NCBI RefSeq assembly: GCF_003144195.1
Contig: NW_020290023.1
Coordinates: 124,001-188,000, forward strand
Direction: 5' to 3'
From: Ceraceosorus guamensis
Taxonomy: Eukaryota; Basidiomycota; Exobasidiomycetes; Ceraceosorales; Ceraceosoraceae
DNA length: 64,000 bases
Below, one piece after another: positions 36,069 through 47,650 of the stretch. Under the pieces are notes generated by a model. That model was not told where the DNA came from, did no database searches, and saw nothing but the letters and a program-made list of their open reading frames with translations. The position numbers and the translations under genes were made by a program. The first letter of the stretch is position 1; the number at the start of each line of letters is the position of its first letter.

Positions 36069-39000
36069 TCACGATGCGTCTTCCTCTTCGTAATTCTCGA
36101 GGATGGCAGCATCTTCGTCCGTACCAAGATGACTGTAGTTGCCATAGCTGCCCCGGCCCCGGGGACCCGTATGACGACCTCTCTCGAAAATCCACCGTCG
36201 AAGGAATGGCACCTCTTCGGCCAGGTCGAGCGCTTTCATGGCCACCGCCTGCGATACGCCGATGACAAAGGCAGGGACGGAAGCGATGGTGTCCACAAGC
36301 TTGCCGTCGACATAGTCGCGAGCGTCTGGCAGATGGATGGCGCTGATTAGAAGAACAGAATCGGTTCAGGCGTCAGCATCAAGCGCAGTCAAGAAAGGTG
36401 CCAGTTCCTCAAACTTACCCGTAGCCCCGCGATCTGTGACGTTTGAGCCACCAAGAGCCGACCAAGCCTGCCAGAGCAAAGGGTGACAGAATGACCGTAG
36501 ACCACCAGAAAAAGCCGTGGCCACGAAGGCTTGCTGGGCAGCTATGCCTCCGTCCTCGGTCCGGGCGATCGCCGCCAATGCAGCTCGAGTAAGGAATCTT
36601 GCGGACCGAGGTGCGATCGAAGTAGTAGTCCTCGTTGCCGTAGGCGAGACACTGCTCTTCGACGTGCGGTGGTGGCAGCGTCGTGCCGGGGTACTGCAAG
36701 CACCTGCCAGAACCTTCCGGGTCCAGATAGTGGTTGAACTCGCACTCAAAGTCCGCCGCGGTGCAACTGCAGTTCTTGCCGATCGAATGCGGCTGGACGA
36801 GCGTCTCGCCAACAAAACAGTCCGCCCTTGCCCGCCTCCGGTAGTAGAATGTCTGCCTTCCGAAGAGACATGGCTCGGCCCTCTCTTCGCTGGGGCTCCA
36901 CAACTCAAAGTCGTCCGCTTCAGGCTTGGAAGCATCCAATTTACACTTGCGCCTTTGAAGGGCCGAGAAGTCGAGATGTACCGCAACGCTCTGAGGTTGA
37001 ACACCTTGTTTGATCCCAAGGAGCACAAATTTCCTATGCGTGTCCTCGGGCACTGTCAAGATGCCAGTAACGCGAAGGGTTTCGCCAAATTTGTAGCTCT
37101 GCCAGCTTTTGCCCTCGTCCAGACTATACAGCACCTCGTTCGTGGGTCGCTCATCATTTGCCAGCAGGATGATCGAGCCTTGATCGCCAAACTCCCACTT
37201 GTGCGCATCCTTGTGTACTTCTTCCCAACTGAAGCCGCCGTCCCGTGAGATAAAGGTGTCCGAGTCGGCGTAAGGCGCCAGGCTCTTGCCTACATTTCCT
37301 ACCCCAAGCAGCAAACCAACAGCGGTCGGGCTGCTGAACATTGTGGTGGGATCGTCCCTCTCGGTATAGCCGTGTAGGTGGAGGCTGCAGCCGACCTGAT
37401 GGCAGTCGTACGGCGCGCCATTGACGTCCGCTCTCGGAGGTGTAAGCGGCTTCCAGCGACCACCATCATTATGTGTGATGCGCGTTGAAAGAGCTTTGAC
37501 GCCATTCACTGCAGCGTCTTCGGGATTATTGACGACATTGACGAGGGCGATTCCGTCCAGACCAAAGACTTTTTCAAAGTCAGCAAAGCCTGCAGCGTTG
37601 CGGTTGACATACTCCAGGCTGAGCGCAAAGTAGGTGCCATTGGAATTGCTCTTGAAGAGATTGCCCCATGCAGACTTCGGTTCGGGATGCGTGGTGACGT
37701 GCAAGAAGATTGCGTCTGTTACGGAGTCCAACACGGTGTAGGCGCGCGGGTCATCGATGCGGGTGTTGGGCGGGAATTGCGTCTTGGCAAAAGTGTTTGC
37801 GTCCAGCGAAACTTGCAAGCTGATGGACATGGACCTGGCATCGTCGATCTTGGCCAAAACGAGGTACTCTTCAAAGTTCGCAAAACCAATGATGTTCTCG
37901 AAGAGCACATTCTTTCGAGTGTAGAACTGGCTGCCCAAAATGAGTTGTAGATGATTGTCGTTTCCAAACCCGTGCTGATTGCCCGTCTTTTGAACATAGC
38001 TCTCGCACAGAATCGAGGACGAGTCGACGTGGAACTTCGGCGACCTCGCCCATGCGCAATTGCGCACATAACGATCCAGCAAGGTCCAATCGCGGCCTTG
38101 ATTCAGGGTGTAGTAGGCCGCAGTGTGGCATGTCTGCGAAGTGACCGAGTTGCAGTCTCTTGAACCGATCCAGATCAACCAATCTGGTCGGTCAGGATGG
38201 AAGCGCAAGATGGGAATCCCGAGTCCGTTGGGCGGCAAAGGCGCGGTAAAGTAGTGCCACGTCTTGCCCCCATCAAAAGTGTAGTGGCAACGCTGACCAC
38301 TGGTGATGAGGTACGCGTAAGTCTTTTCGTAGAGATGCATCGCCAACGTCAAGAAACGCTGCTCCGGATCGTGAGGATCCTTGACCAGCTCTGGCCGCAT
38401 CCACGAGTAGCCGTCGTTGGGCGAAATCCAAATTGAGCCATCGGACACTTGCATGATCACGTACGAAGAGTCTGCAAACCATGCGCGATCGACAACTGTG
38501 CCAGGAAATTCGTGACGAGAGGACAGTACCTGGCCATTTTCGGGTCTGCGAGCCGAGCATTGCTTCGTTACCTTTTGATCTTTCGCGACGCCGCCTTCGC
38601 ACGTATTGCCTGCTATTTTGCGATACCCTGACGATGCCTTGTAGGTCTGCTTGCTGCCTACACAGTCGCCTTCCGGAATGTGTTCGGGGGATCCATCAGA
38701 GACGCACTGACCATTCGGTGCGCGCACGAAGCCAAAGTCGCACTCGAAATCTTCGTCCGTGCACGCGCAAGATTTCATGTGAGGCTCAGGATCATGAAAC
38801 TTGTCGCCAATGATGCAGTCCGCATCTGCTTTCCTTCGCAGATACCACTGTTTCCTCCCCATCAAGCATCCTGCATTCAGGCCGCCCACATACCACTGCT
38901 CCATGTCGCGATTCTTGTCGCATTTGCGCTTCTTTTGCGCAGCAAAGTCGAGAAACAGCGCGACGTGACGACTATTAGTTCCGGCGTCGAGGCGCGAAAG

Positions 39001-40875
39001 GCTTCCAATCAACAGGAATTTTTGCGCAGTGTTGTCGGGAATCGTGGTGAGGATCTTTGCTCGCATGCGCACAGGCAGCTTCAGTCGATCCCAAGTCTTG
39101 CCGTGATTCCAAGAGTAGAGGACAAAGTCGACGGGCTCCTCATCATTGACCTGTACGAGCAATCCACCATCTCCAAGTTCGTACTTGTGAGCGTCGTCGG
39201 CAATCTTTCGCCAGGTGTGACCAGCGTCCGTGCTGAGGTAGGTCTGGCAATCTTCGTACGGCAAGAGTCGGTCACCAACGCTGCCCACACCCATCACAAA
39301 GCCTGGCACGGTAGACGAAAAGACGCGACCGATGTTGTGCAATCGGCTTGCAGAGTAGAGGTGCAAAGAACACGTGTCCGGATTCTGGCCTTTGCATTTG
39401 TCGTCGGGCGCTGACAAAGGTGCCCATCGACTTCCGTCATCCCAAGTGATGCGGGTACGAACCCTATGTTCACCGGGCAGGCCCGCGCGAATATTGGCAA
39501 GTGCAGCACCTTCGATATTTTCAAGGTGCTCGTAATCGACGATGCCGCGAGCGTTGCGGTTGGTGCCGTCCAGGCTTTGCACAAAGTGAATGCCCTCGGA
39601 GTCTGAGGTGAATAGCCTACCCGTGCCGAAGCCGGGATCAAAGACGTCGACCACGAGACTATGAGTTGTGCCTTCAACGATCGTGTATGCGCCCTCCTGC
39701 AGTCCGGCGTCATGGGGGAATTTGCCCTTGTGCCAGCTCTCTCCATCCCGTGAGACGAAGAGGGCCATCTGATCACCCGCATTGCCCCCTGTACTGCTCG
39801 AAATATCCCTCAGGGCCGCCACCAAGTATGAGCCCGAAGGACCGATACCGATGAAGTTTCTCGCATCGCGACCCATGTCCATCTGAACCAAGGTTCTAGA
39901 CTTGAAGAAATCGTCCGAATAGTACAGCCTCGTAGCACCTGAAACGGCGCGAGAACTAAGGCGATGATCTCCACGTGAGCGCAGGAGATGACGAGGGTCA
40001 TCAAGGAGCGAGGAGGTGGATCTGACATGGATGTCTCCACCTGTTGGAGAATCTTCCCAAGCAATGCAGTAGATCCGGTCTTGGCGTTCAGCGGGAAGAC
40101 TGAGGGTTGGCGTAGCCTTGGCCCAGATGCAGTGCAAAAGGAACTCGATGAGTGGTTTCGCCGGCGAGGCGAAGCCGTCGAGCGTGTAGTAGGCCTAAAA
40201 ATGCACAGGACAACTGCTTGTTAGCAACGCAAGGACGAGGTGGGAGTGGGAGTGTGACACTTACGACGTCATGGCAGGTGGCGGTACCCCAGGGTGTCCA
40301 GCCGGAGCACTTCTTCCCAGCATAGATGATCTTCTCCACACCCGAAGAGCTGTCTTGATGGAATTCCAAGGGAGCTCCTGCTCTAGTGGCTGGAGGTAGA
40401 GGGACTTCAAAGCTCTGCCACGTGTTTCCCCGATCTATCGTCCGATGGTGCGTCTTGCCAGCCGTGAGGATGAAGGCCTGGACGCGGAATGACGAGACGA
40501 GTCAGCACGTGCAGGTGCGCTTGCGATGAACATGGTCTGAATGATGATGGAACATCAACTCACCCTCTTTGGGTCGGTCGGGTGCTCCACGAGCATGGCC
40601 GCCTGCCCTCTCGTAGGCGCACCGGGACCTTCGATAACCTTCCAATCCCTTCCCTCATTCTCCGACCTGTACACAGTTCCGTGCACCGCATCATGATAGA
40701 GCACCGTGCTGGAATCTGGAAAGTAGCTGATCCGAGCAGGAAGCGACGAGAAGTGCGTCTTGCTCACAAAAGGTTGAGCTGCTGAGAGGACCAATGGCAG
40801 GATGGCTGCGAGAAGCACGAGGCTCAACTGCGCTATTCTCGCCTTGCTGCGACCCAGCCTTGCGAGGTTGACCAT
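36069..40875 (-). CDS. VPS10: VPS10 vacuolar sorting receptor (sortilin)
   Basis: Exons 40875-40564, 40477-40265, 40194-36419 and 36342-36069 give 1524 residues. Vps10 carries soluble hydrolases from the trans-Golgi to the endosome/vacuole. A signal peptide (LSLVLLAAILPLVLSAA) is followed by two lumenal VPS10 propeller modules with Asp-box repeats (SENEGRDWKVIEG, STDAGHTWRKIADDAHKYE, SRDGGFSWEEVHKDAHKWEF) each closed by a Cys-rich 10CC module (RKCDKNRDMEQWYVGG and RKCKLDASKPEADDFELW). One transmembrane segment lies near residue 1410 (FFWWSTVILSPFALAGLVG). The cytosolic tail has the retromer-type retrieval motif YSHL followed by GTDEDAAIL, conserved in fungal Vps10. Junctions rejoin DPKR/AFILTAGKT, CHDV/AYYTLDG and SRGYG/AIHLPDARD. 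Confidence 0.94.
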
Positions 40876-42055
40876 CGTCGTGCGCTGAGCCAGGATCTCC
40901 GCCCAAAGCTCCTATCACGATCAAGCGCTTTGAAGACCGGATCGAAGGGGGCAGCTTGGGGTTGTGCACGTTGTGGGCGGGAGAGAAATCGTGAATGGAT
41001 CAAGACGTGAGGTGGTGCTGCTCAGTGCATGGAACATCGCAGCTGCAGACCCTCTTCTCAACGGCGCGGTGCGTGCACCTGCGTCCCGCGGGTCGCCTGA
41101 CTGCGCCCGTAGACATCACGCGCAGCGCCCGCCCGCATAGACGCGGTGCCGCATCAATCAGAATCTTGAATAACAGTCATGCACAACTAAGTCGGCTTTT
41201 GTGTAATCGTCAGGCATCAAATTCTATTCTTGATTTGTGATTGATGCGCTTATGAGATCTTCATTTGAGCGACTTGCGCGCACGGACGCAGGATACCTCA
41301 GCCAAGAATTGGCTCAGCAGGCACAATTCACGTGATTGGCGATTCAGCCACAAAGGCCAATCCATTTTGAATTCTTGACTCGCGCACAAACATTCAATTG
41401 ATTCACGATTCTTGATACAAAATCCAAATTGGAAGACAAGGACTCCGCAAGGTGCATCACAAGGAGTCAATGTTTGAGTGATCATCCAAACGGGACGCAG
41501 GGGAAACGCCTCCCTTCGCTCAGCGCTCCTTCTCCATTCGTTGGTCTTTAAAGCCTGTCGAAGTGTGAACGTCGCGGGAATTGGGCGCGGCCCGCGTCAT
41601 CAAAAAGTTTCCTGTACCGCTCGGTGTCTCCAATCTGCGCTTTGGGGGAGGCAATAAGTCGAACGCGCCTACGGAGGGATTATATGCTTGCGTAATGAAG
41701 GGTGAATGTGAGTCCGAGGTGCAGAGCAGCTACGCTCTCTATGGAGGGTGTCAAAAAAGTTGGAGTCCATGCTTGGAGCGATCTGACCGCAGAGCGGGCG
41801 GCGCGCGCCGTCGATACGACACCATGTGCGGCCCTTTATGTCAATAGCTCAGCGCTCGATTCGGAAGGCAATACTTCCACGCGTGTGTCTCCACCGAGAT
41901 AATGGTGGGTGTCAAAGTTGAGATTGCAGCTTCTCATTGCGCGACGGAGAGCATAAGCTTGCGTACACATCTGAAGCGCAATCCGACAAAGATGCACCTT
42001 GTGCTCCTTCTTGCCATCGTAGGACAAGCAAAGCAGAGGGTAGGGAACGTCCAAG
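40876..42055. other. VPS10 promoter / CYC3 3' region
   Basis: 1180 nt between two minus-strand genes. It is AT-richer at 41150-41480, where AATTCACGTGATTGGCGAT (41324-41342) and ATTCACGATTCT (41401-41412) motifs occur; the first includes a CACGTG E-box. A plus-strand frame at 41581-41847 has no family features. Confidence 0.5.
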
Positions 42056-43367
42056 CTAAGCAGCCTTGACCTCTACAGATCCTGCTCCCGTTCTATAGTC
42101 ATCCCAAGTAGCTCTGATTCTATGCCAGACAGCCGCAGGCGAGTCCAGCGCCGGTCTGATGTCCAGGTGAAACACGGGCTCTCCGGTCTCTGGATCGTCA
42201 GGTCCAGAGTAGTAATCGATGACATATCTCTGATCCCCTTGTGGTGCTGATGCCGTAGAGACAGAGTTGGCCGACTTGAGGGATGATCTAACGACCCAAT
42301 CGTGCCGGTCGAACGGCGGCTCGGAGCTGGACACAGGCGGGTTGCGATTTCAGATAAGCCATCCCTCAAAAATCATGCGCGTCACTCATAGCTGCTCACC
42401 TGTAAGTGTTGGGTGCGATGGCGCCGAGGTACGAGTAGAATCTAGCTTTGGGCGACAAGGTGCCTGGACGCCCCTGAAATTTGACGAGAGATGTGGACTT
42501 GGAATCTCTGCAGCCATATCGTCGAAAAGTGATCAGTAGATTGTGACGCGACGGTATCCGCGCCATTAAGTCATCCGCTCGTTCTGCTCACCTGCCGCAC
42601 TTTTCTTCCCACTCCAGCACTTGTTTCCAGGCTTCCTCGTTCAAGAAGTTGTGCACCAGCACCATCATCTCGACGTGTTCCTCTGGCGTTTCCCACCCTT
42701 TTCGCACCAGCGCGTTGTAGAATTGCTGTGGCGAAGGGTATTCCCAGTTGCTCGCTTGCGCTTCCTTGCTTGACGATCCGCCTGTGGCATCGTGCATGAC
42801 GGGGCAGCTCGACGCGCCGTCCGAGGTGGAAGCAGGCGCGTCGTAAGGAGAGGCACCCGCCGGAGCAGATGATTGACTTCGAGGTATTGAGCTGACTATG
42901 CGCTCGGTCGATAGCTCCACAGTCTGCTTGACGGACTCCCGCGCTTGAGAGAGAAAAGGCATGTAATTGAGCGGATTCAGGCTCGAAGCCAGACTCTTGC
43001 CACCGGAGGCAGAGGTGGAGGCGTACGACTCATCGACGGACACCGGCGCCGATGCCGACGACCTGTTCGCAGCAGAGAATGGCGACGACCCCATCGAATC
43101 TGACCCGGCCTTGTGCATTGGACAGCCAGCAGGCACCTCTTCTGTAGCGACGGCGCTCCTGGCATGCGCACTGGTCCTTGACGCGCTTGGCGGCTTTGTT
43201 CTTGAAGGTCCCGCGCCACTTTTGCGTCCAAGGGGAACGTAGTTGGGACTCCAGACATCTCGAGGCGATGCCCCTGCTGCTACGCGAGACTGCAGCAGCT
43301 CGAAAATCGCCATCTGGTTGGATGCTGGACCGGCCAAGGCTGGATGTGGAGGCGGTGCTGGAGACAT
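42056..43367 (-). CDS. CYC3: cytochrome c heme lyase (holocytochrome c synthase)
   Basis: Exons 43367-42592, 42507-42400 and 42326-42056 give 384 residues. The enzyme attaches heme covalently to the CxxCH motif of apocytochrome c in the mitochondrial intermembrane space. The core is intact: [96 protein letters not shown]. Two CP-type heme regulatory motifs, GCPMH and SCPVMH, lie upstream, as in the family. The N-terminal ~190 residues are long and Ser/Ala-rich compared with human HCCS (268 in total). The start (CTCAAAATGTCTCC) is the first ATG after the last plausible UTR. Whether it serves cytochrome c, c1 or both cannot be told from the sequence. Confidence 0.93.
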
Positions 43368-43975
43368 TTTGAGGTGCGCTAAAGGAGCTTTCGGATGGGT
43401 CGTCTTGGCTGAACAAAGCTGCTTCTTCCCAAGATCGCCGGCGCCCTGAATAGTGGTGGCGCAAGAGGAAGAATTGAAAGGGTGTGTGGCTGTATGCTGC
43501 GAGATGTTGTGAGGTTCAGTCAACACTCATTGGTGAGGCTGTGAACTTTTTCCTCTTTTTGCTGATAAATCCAAAACCAAAACGGCGCCGCATACATGCG
43601 TGCGCGTCACCTCGAGACGGATCGCGCCGGAATCAAGCGGCGCAAGACGGCCGACCCACGCCGAGCTGAGACGACACGTGCTCTGGTGACGCCCTGTCTT
43701 TCTTGATTGCTGCTCATGCGCGCGGCCAAAGAGCTGCGCGGTGTCCCTCCACCATCACCATGGCCCCAATCAAAGTCAAGATCAGCGACCTACCAGCATG
43801 TCACGAGCTAACCTCGATCACGCTTACTTTCTATTCTGAAGTTGTCAGTCTATCGCAAGACGCGAACGGGAAGCACTCTCGTCAGGTGTATTCCATTCAT
43901 CTTCAACACTCCTTACGGTCCAGCCTTTGAGGGACAGCTTTGACCGCCGATTTCAGACTCGTGACAACTGGTTAG
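43368..43975. other. divergent promoter region, CYC3 and BAG gene
   Basis: 608 nt between divergent starts. Its right half is the probable 5' UTR of the BAG gene and contains a strong-context upstream ORF (separate entry). Confidence 0.5.
43760..43930 (+). other. upstream ORF of the BAG-domain gene
   Basis: An ATG in near-ideal context (CATCACCATGGCC) opens a 56-codon frame beginning MAPIKVKISDLP and stopping 45 nt before the start of the BAG gene. A TAG lies directly upstream of and in frame with the BAG ATG, so it cannot be an N-terminal extension without splicing, and the one plausible splice (donor CAG/GTGTAT, acceptor TTTCAG) does not restore the frame. Best read as a uORF that may limit translation of the chaperone; a separate small protein is possible. 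Confidence 0.45.
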
Positions 43976-45030
43976 ATGGCGTGGTTCAGCAATCAATGGT
44001 CGCGACTACAAAATGCGGTCAACGACACGTTTGATCCCATAGGCGACGGCACATTCTCACCTCATGCTCAGCACAATGATCCAGGTCAAGCCTCGGCTAG
44101 TGGGATCGCTGGTGGCAGCTCGGGCAGGACTCCGTTTGGCAGAGCGAACTCTGGCACTACGGATGGGGCACCTATCAAGCACATCAATGTAGCGTGGGGC
44201 AAGCAAAGGTGAGTGTCCAGGCAGATCCGAGAGCAAACGTACAGACTTTGTGTGCTAGCGCGCACATAGAATTCTCGAGTTGTGGCGCAATGGGTGCAAA
44301 CAATGCTGCTCACTGGCGTTGGAGTGCTGGATCCCAGTCTTTGGTTGCGCCCGAGCGACCTCGGATCGCCCAAGCTGATGCTTCCGGTCGATTAAAGCTG
44401 ACACACTTCCACTCTCACTTCGCCTATGCACAAATCAGGTTATCCATCAACCTGCCACCAAGCCCACCACCAACGCTGGGCATTCTCAAGGCGCACATCG
44501 CCACTCAAACATTCGTACCCTACGACAACATCAAGCTGATATCGTCGGGGTTCATTCTTCGTGACGACCGAGCCGCCTTAACCTCTTTTGGCCTCAAAGA
44601 TGGATCCAAGCTGACCCTGGTAGGCTCGACAGACGGACCTCCTCCCATCGGAGATCGACCGGGTGGGAAAGCGCCTCCTCCACCTCCCCCAAAAGAAGAG
44701 CAAGAACCGGAGAGCGAATCTTCGTTGATTTCTCGCATAGAGACGATCCTGAACGGGGTGAGGAGGGACTTGGGACCGGATATAGAGGCTTTCTGTGCAG
44801 GTTCGCAGCCGCCTACTTCTCCTGCCGAGAGCAGATCCAAGACGCAAAAAAGATTGAGCGAGTTGCTCCTGAGGGCTTTGTTGGCTTTGGACAGCGTCGC
44901 TGTCACTGGGGAAGAGAGCAGGTTGAAGAGAAAGGAAGCTGTGAAAGAGGTTCAGTCTAGATTGGACGAAGTGGACAGGGCATGGGCCGAGAGCAAGATG
45001 GCCGAGATGGAGAAGAGCAAGGAGGCATAG
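43976..45030 (+). CDS. ubiquitin-like plus BAG-domain Hsp70 co-chaperone
   Basis: Exons 43976-44208 and 44439-45030 give 274 residues. Fungal Bag101/Bag102-type layout: an N-terminal MAWFSNQWSRLQ, a ubiquitin-like domain rejoined across the intron (KHINVAWGKQR/LSINLPPSPPPTLGILK, then NIKLISSGFILRDDRAALTS and KDGSKLTLVG), a Pro-rich hinge, and a three-helix BAG domain (LISRIETILNGVRRDLGPDI, SELLLRALLALDSVAV, KRKEAVKEVQSRLDEVDRA). BAG domains act as nucleotide-exchange factors for Hsp70 and the UBL can dock on the proteasome. The 230-nt intron is longer than most here. The start is fixed by the in-frame TAG immediately before it. Confidence 0.88.
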
Positions 45031-45372
45031 ATTGTGCTCCGAAGTCGAATTCATCTCTGCTACTACTGCCGTTCCTGACCCACGAGTATGAAGCTCGGCT
45101 TTCCACAACATCACGGGCCCACAAGCTGCTCTTGCGTCTTTCAGACAGGGAGACAAGTGTCGAGTTATGTTGCTCTATCGAGAATTCAAGCATGTTTCTT
45201 GGACATCTATCACCACGCTTGTGATAGCAGGGGCAAGGTGGGTAATTGAAGTGACTTTGAAAGGAGCGTGCGAAGAGGGAGTGCACTTCTTGGGCTTCAA
45301 AGTTTTCTCTGCCTACGACGGGGCACAATCATGGATTATCATTGTTCGTATAGCGAAGGCCTCGGTCTGACA
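45031..45372. other. intergenic, convergent genes
   Basis: 342 nt between converging stop codons, presumably both 3' UTRs. No motif or gene seen. Confidence 0.5.
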
Positions 45373-47650
45373 CTAATCGTCGCGCGAGCAAGCCCCAGCA
45401 TCGGCATCGGCATCGTGCTGCGCTGCAATGGGCGTGGGAGGTACAGCAGTCAATACGCTGCTGCTCCATTCATCACTGGGCGCGCAGGAGATAGTTGCGC
45501 ACTTTGCATGTCTGCAAGGAGCAGTCGCTCTTCGTTCCAGGATCTGGAACTGGGGCGAAGGAGCAGAAGCGGAAGGAGAGAGGGAAAAGCTGGGAGATGT
45601 GAATGCGAAGGTGGAAAGCCGATGTTGGGAAGAGAAGGTGTTTGTGGGGAAACGACGGCCGAGAGAGCTGAATGAATTGGCCCTTTTGGCTGCGGGCGCA
45701 GTAGCGGTGGTGTGTATGTTGAGGCCGAGGTGAGATGGGCTTTCGGAAGGCTGGAATGGGAATGGAGCACTGGTCAAGGAGGACCATTGTTCCAGGCCTC
45801 CTCTATTCATGCGCAGCAGGCGCATATTTAAAAACTTGGAAGACGAAGAGTCTGAGACATTCTTGTTGGCATAGGCTCCCGCCCCCCAAGTCGAGCCCAT
45901 CAGTGGCGGAGGCACGTCGTACTCTGCTCTCGACGCCGCCATGTGTGGCAAAGTGGATCTGCTACGCAGTCCTTCGCACCTTGCGCGTGGTGTAATGGGG
46001 CTCGAGATGGGGCAGGGATCTTGATTGTGAAGTGTAGATTCCTTATTGAAGGTAACGCTGTCAGCTTTATGAACATCGGCTGGCGGAAAAGGTCGCCAAA
46101 TCTCGGAGTCTGGATGAGCAGAGATGAGTCGGTGACCATCTTCGGGAGTCGTAGGACTCGAGTCAGTGTTCGCAGCGTCTTGCGGATGGTCGAAAGACGA
46201 GAGAGAAGCAGGGGACGAGGACGAGGGAAGTCCATTGCGAACCGTCAAGCGCCGGACGGGTGTAGTGCAATGATTCGACGTTTGCAAAAGCGGTTCCGAA
46301 AAGGTTCGAGAAGCGTGTTGTTGTTTGAGAGCGAGCGACAGGGAAGGACGTTGGCGGCGCATCGCTTGGGCTTTGACGTCGGTGCTCGGCAAGATAGGTC
46401 CTTTTGACAAAGCACCGGGCAGATTATCGTGCGCAACTGCGCAGACACTGCCGTGCACCTGCTCTTCGAACTGGCATGATGAGCTCGAGAGACTGGTCGG
46501 CCCTGTCGATGTGAGACTCTGGGTGTCGGTGTTGTCGCAAACGTCTACCAGCAGGCTCAATGGACGATGTCCGTTGCCGATGTATAGGGACGGCGTTTTG
46601 GTGGTCGGAAGATGGTCTGGCATCGGCGGCTCACCCAGCGGAGACTGACACAGAGCGCGCGGCTCATCGAGCTCGATGGCGTCGCGTGCCTGACGTGGCG
46701 TCGTCCTCCGGGTAGGTTGATCCTTCTGGCCACTCGCTTGGGACGCTCGTCTTGCTGCTTGACGCATAGTTGCACGATCTGAAACAAACCAGGGCATCTT
46801 CTTGCTGAGTGTGCGCAAGAGACCGATCCTTTTGGATGGGGCGGCGGTGGAGCTCGGCAGGGCCGGAGTTGCAATTTCAAGCCAGTCGGCGTCTCGATGA
46901 AGAAGAGCGACGGTGTCTTTGCAATTGCGGGCATCTCCATCAATAGACACGCTAGCAGAAAGAGTTGGCTCTGATTTTTCAGTTGAAGGTAGATCCGCCT
47001 TGACCGCTACATGGCTCCTTGTGCACTGAACGCACTGTACGTGCGCTTGGATGCGCGGATGCGGCTTGCCCTATAGGGACGGCGTCTGCATCAGCACCAG
47101 ACTTGACGCTCTCGGCAATTCTTGCCCTCTGACTCACCTTGGCAATGGAATCGTCTGGGAGAAACGTATTATGCTTCTCATCTAGAGATACCGGACTGTT
47201 CTGGGCCGACCAATTGCATGTAGCCCAATTATCCTTCGCTTCGGAACAAGCGAAATGCCAATTAGCGAGCAAGTCTAGTCCCTTTCTAGGAGATTTGGAC
47301 GCCATTGGGAGTCGAGGCGCCAGGGCGATTCGACGTGTCTTTACTTGACATTTTCGAAAAGTGCCTGTAAAAGTGCGCACAAGCTCGACGGGTTTACGAC
47401 TATTAGTGTGCGAGGACCAAGCGTAGTTGGTACCACGGCTACAGTCGTGCTCGTCAAAGTTCCACTCCAGCGATGTGGTTTCGGTCGAGGGAGAGACGTC
47501 GTGGGGCTCGTAGATGGGCTCCATAGCTGCGGGGATGGGGACTACAAGGCTACGCTCTTTGAAGACCTGTTCTGGCTCGAGGGTAGAGTCTGTAGCGAGG
47601 TCCAATCGGCAAAGGTAAGATGGGGAGAGGCACTGGAACGGGAGCCGCAT
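45373..47650 (-). CDS. unrecognised Ser/Pro-rich protein
   Basis: I do not recognise a family. Exons 47650-47138 and 47070-45373 join in phase 0 to 736 residues; the long frame of exon 2 stays open upstream exactly to a CCCTATAG acceptor, and exon 1 ends AAG/GTGAGT, which makes the two-exon model credible. The start ATG has context CACCACCATGCGG; a frame continues upstream without another ATG. Exon 1 has acidic and aromatic patches (TSLEWNFDEHDCSRG) and a basic run (RKCQVKTRRIALAPR). Just after the junction is HVQCVQCTRSHV, a CxxC pair. The remainder is low complexity, rich in Ser, Thr and Pro with many SP/TP sites (phosphorylation-prone), and ends in Ala/Asp repeats (DADADAGACSRDD). No membrane segment. 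Possibly a regulatory or cortical protein; no function can be assigned. Confidence 0.6.

Noticed and set aside
41581-41847. 88-codon frame between CYC3 and VPS10
   Set aside because: No ATG-context, family or splice support; probably UTR or spacer.
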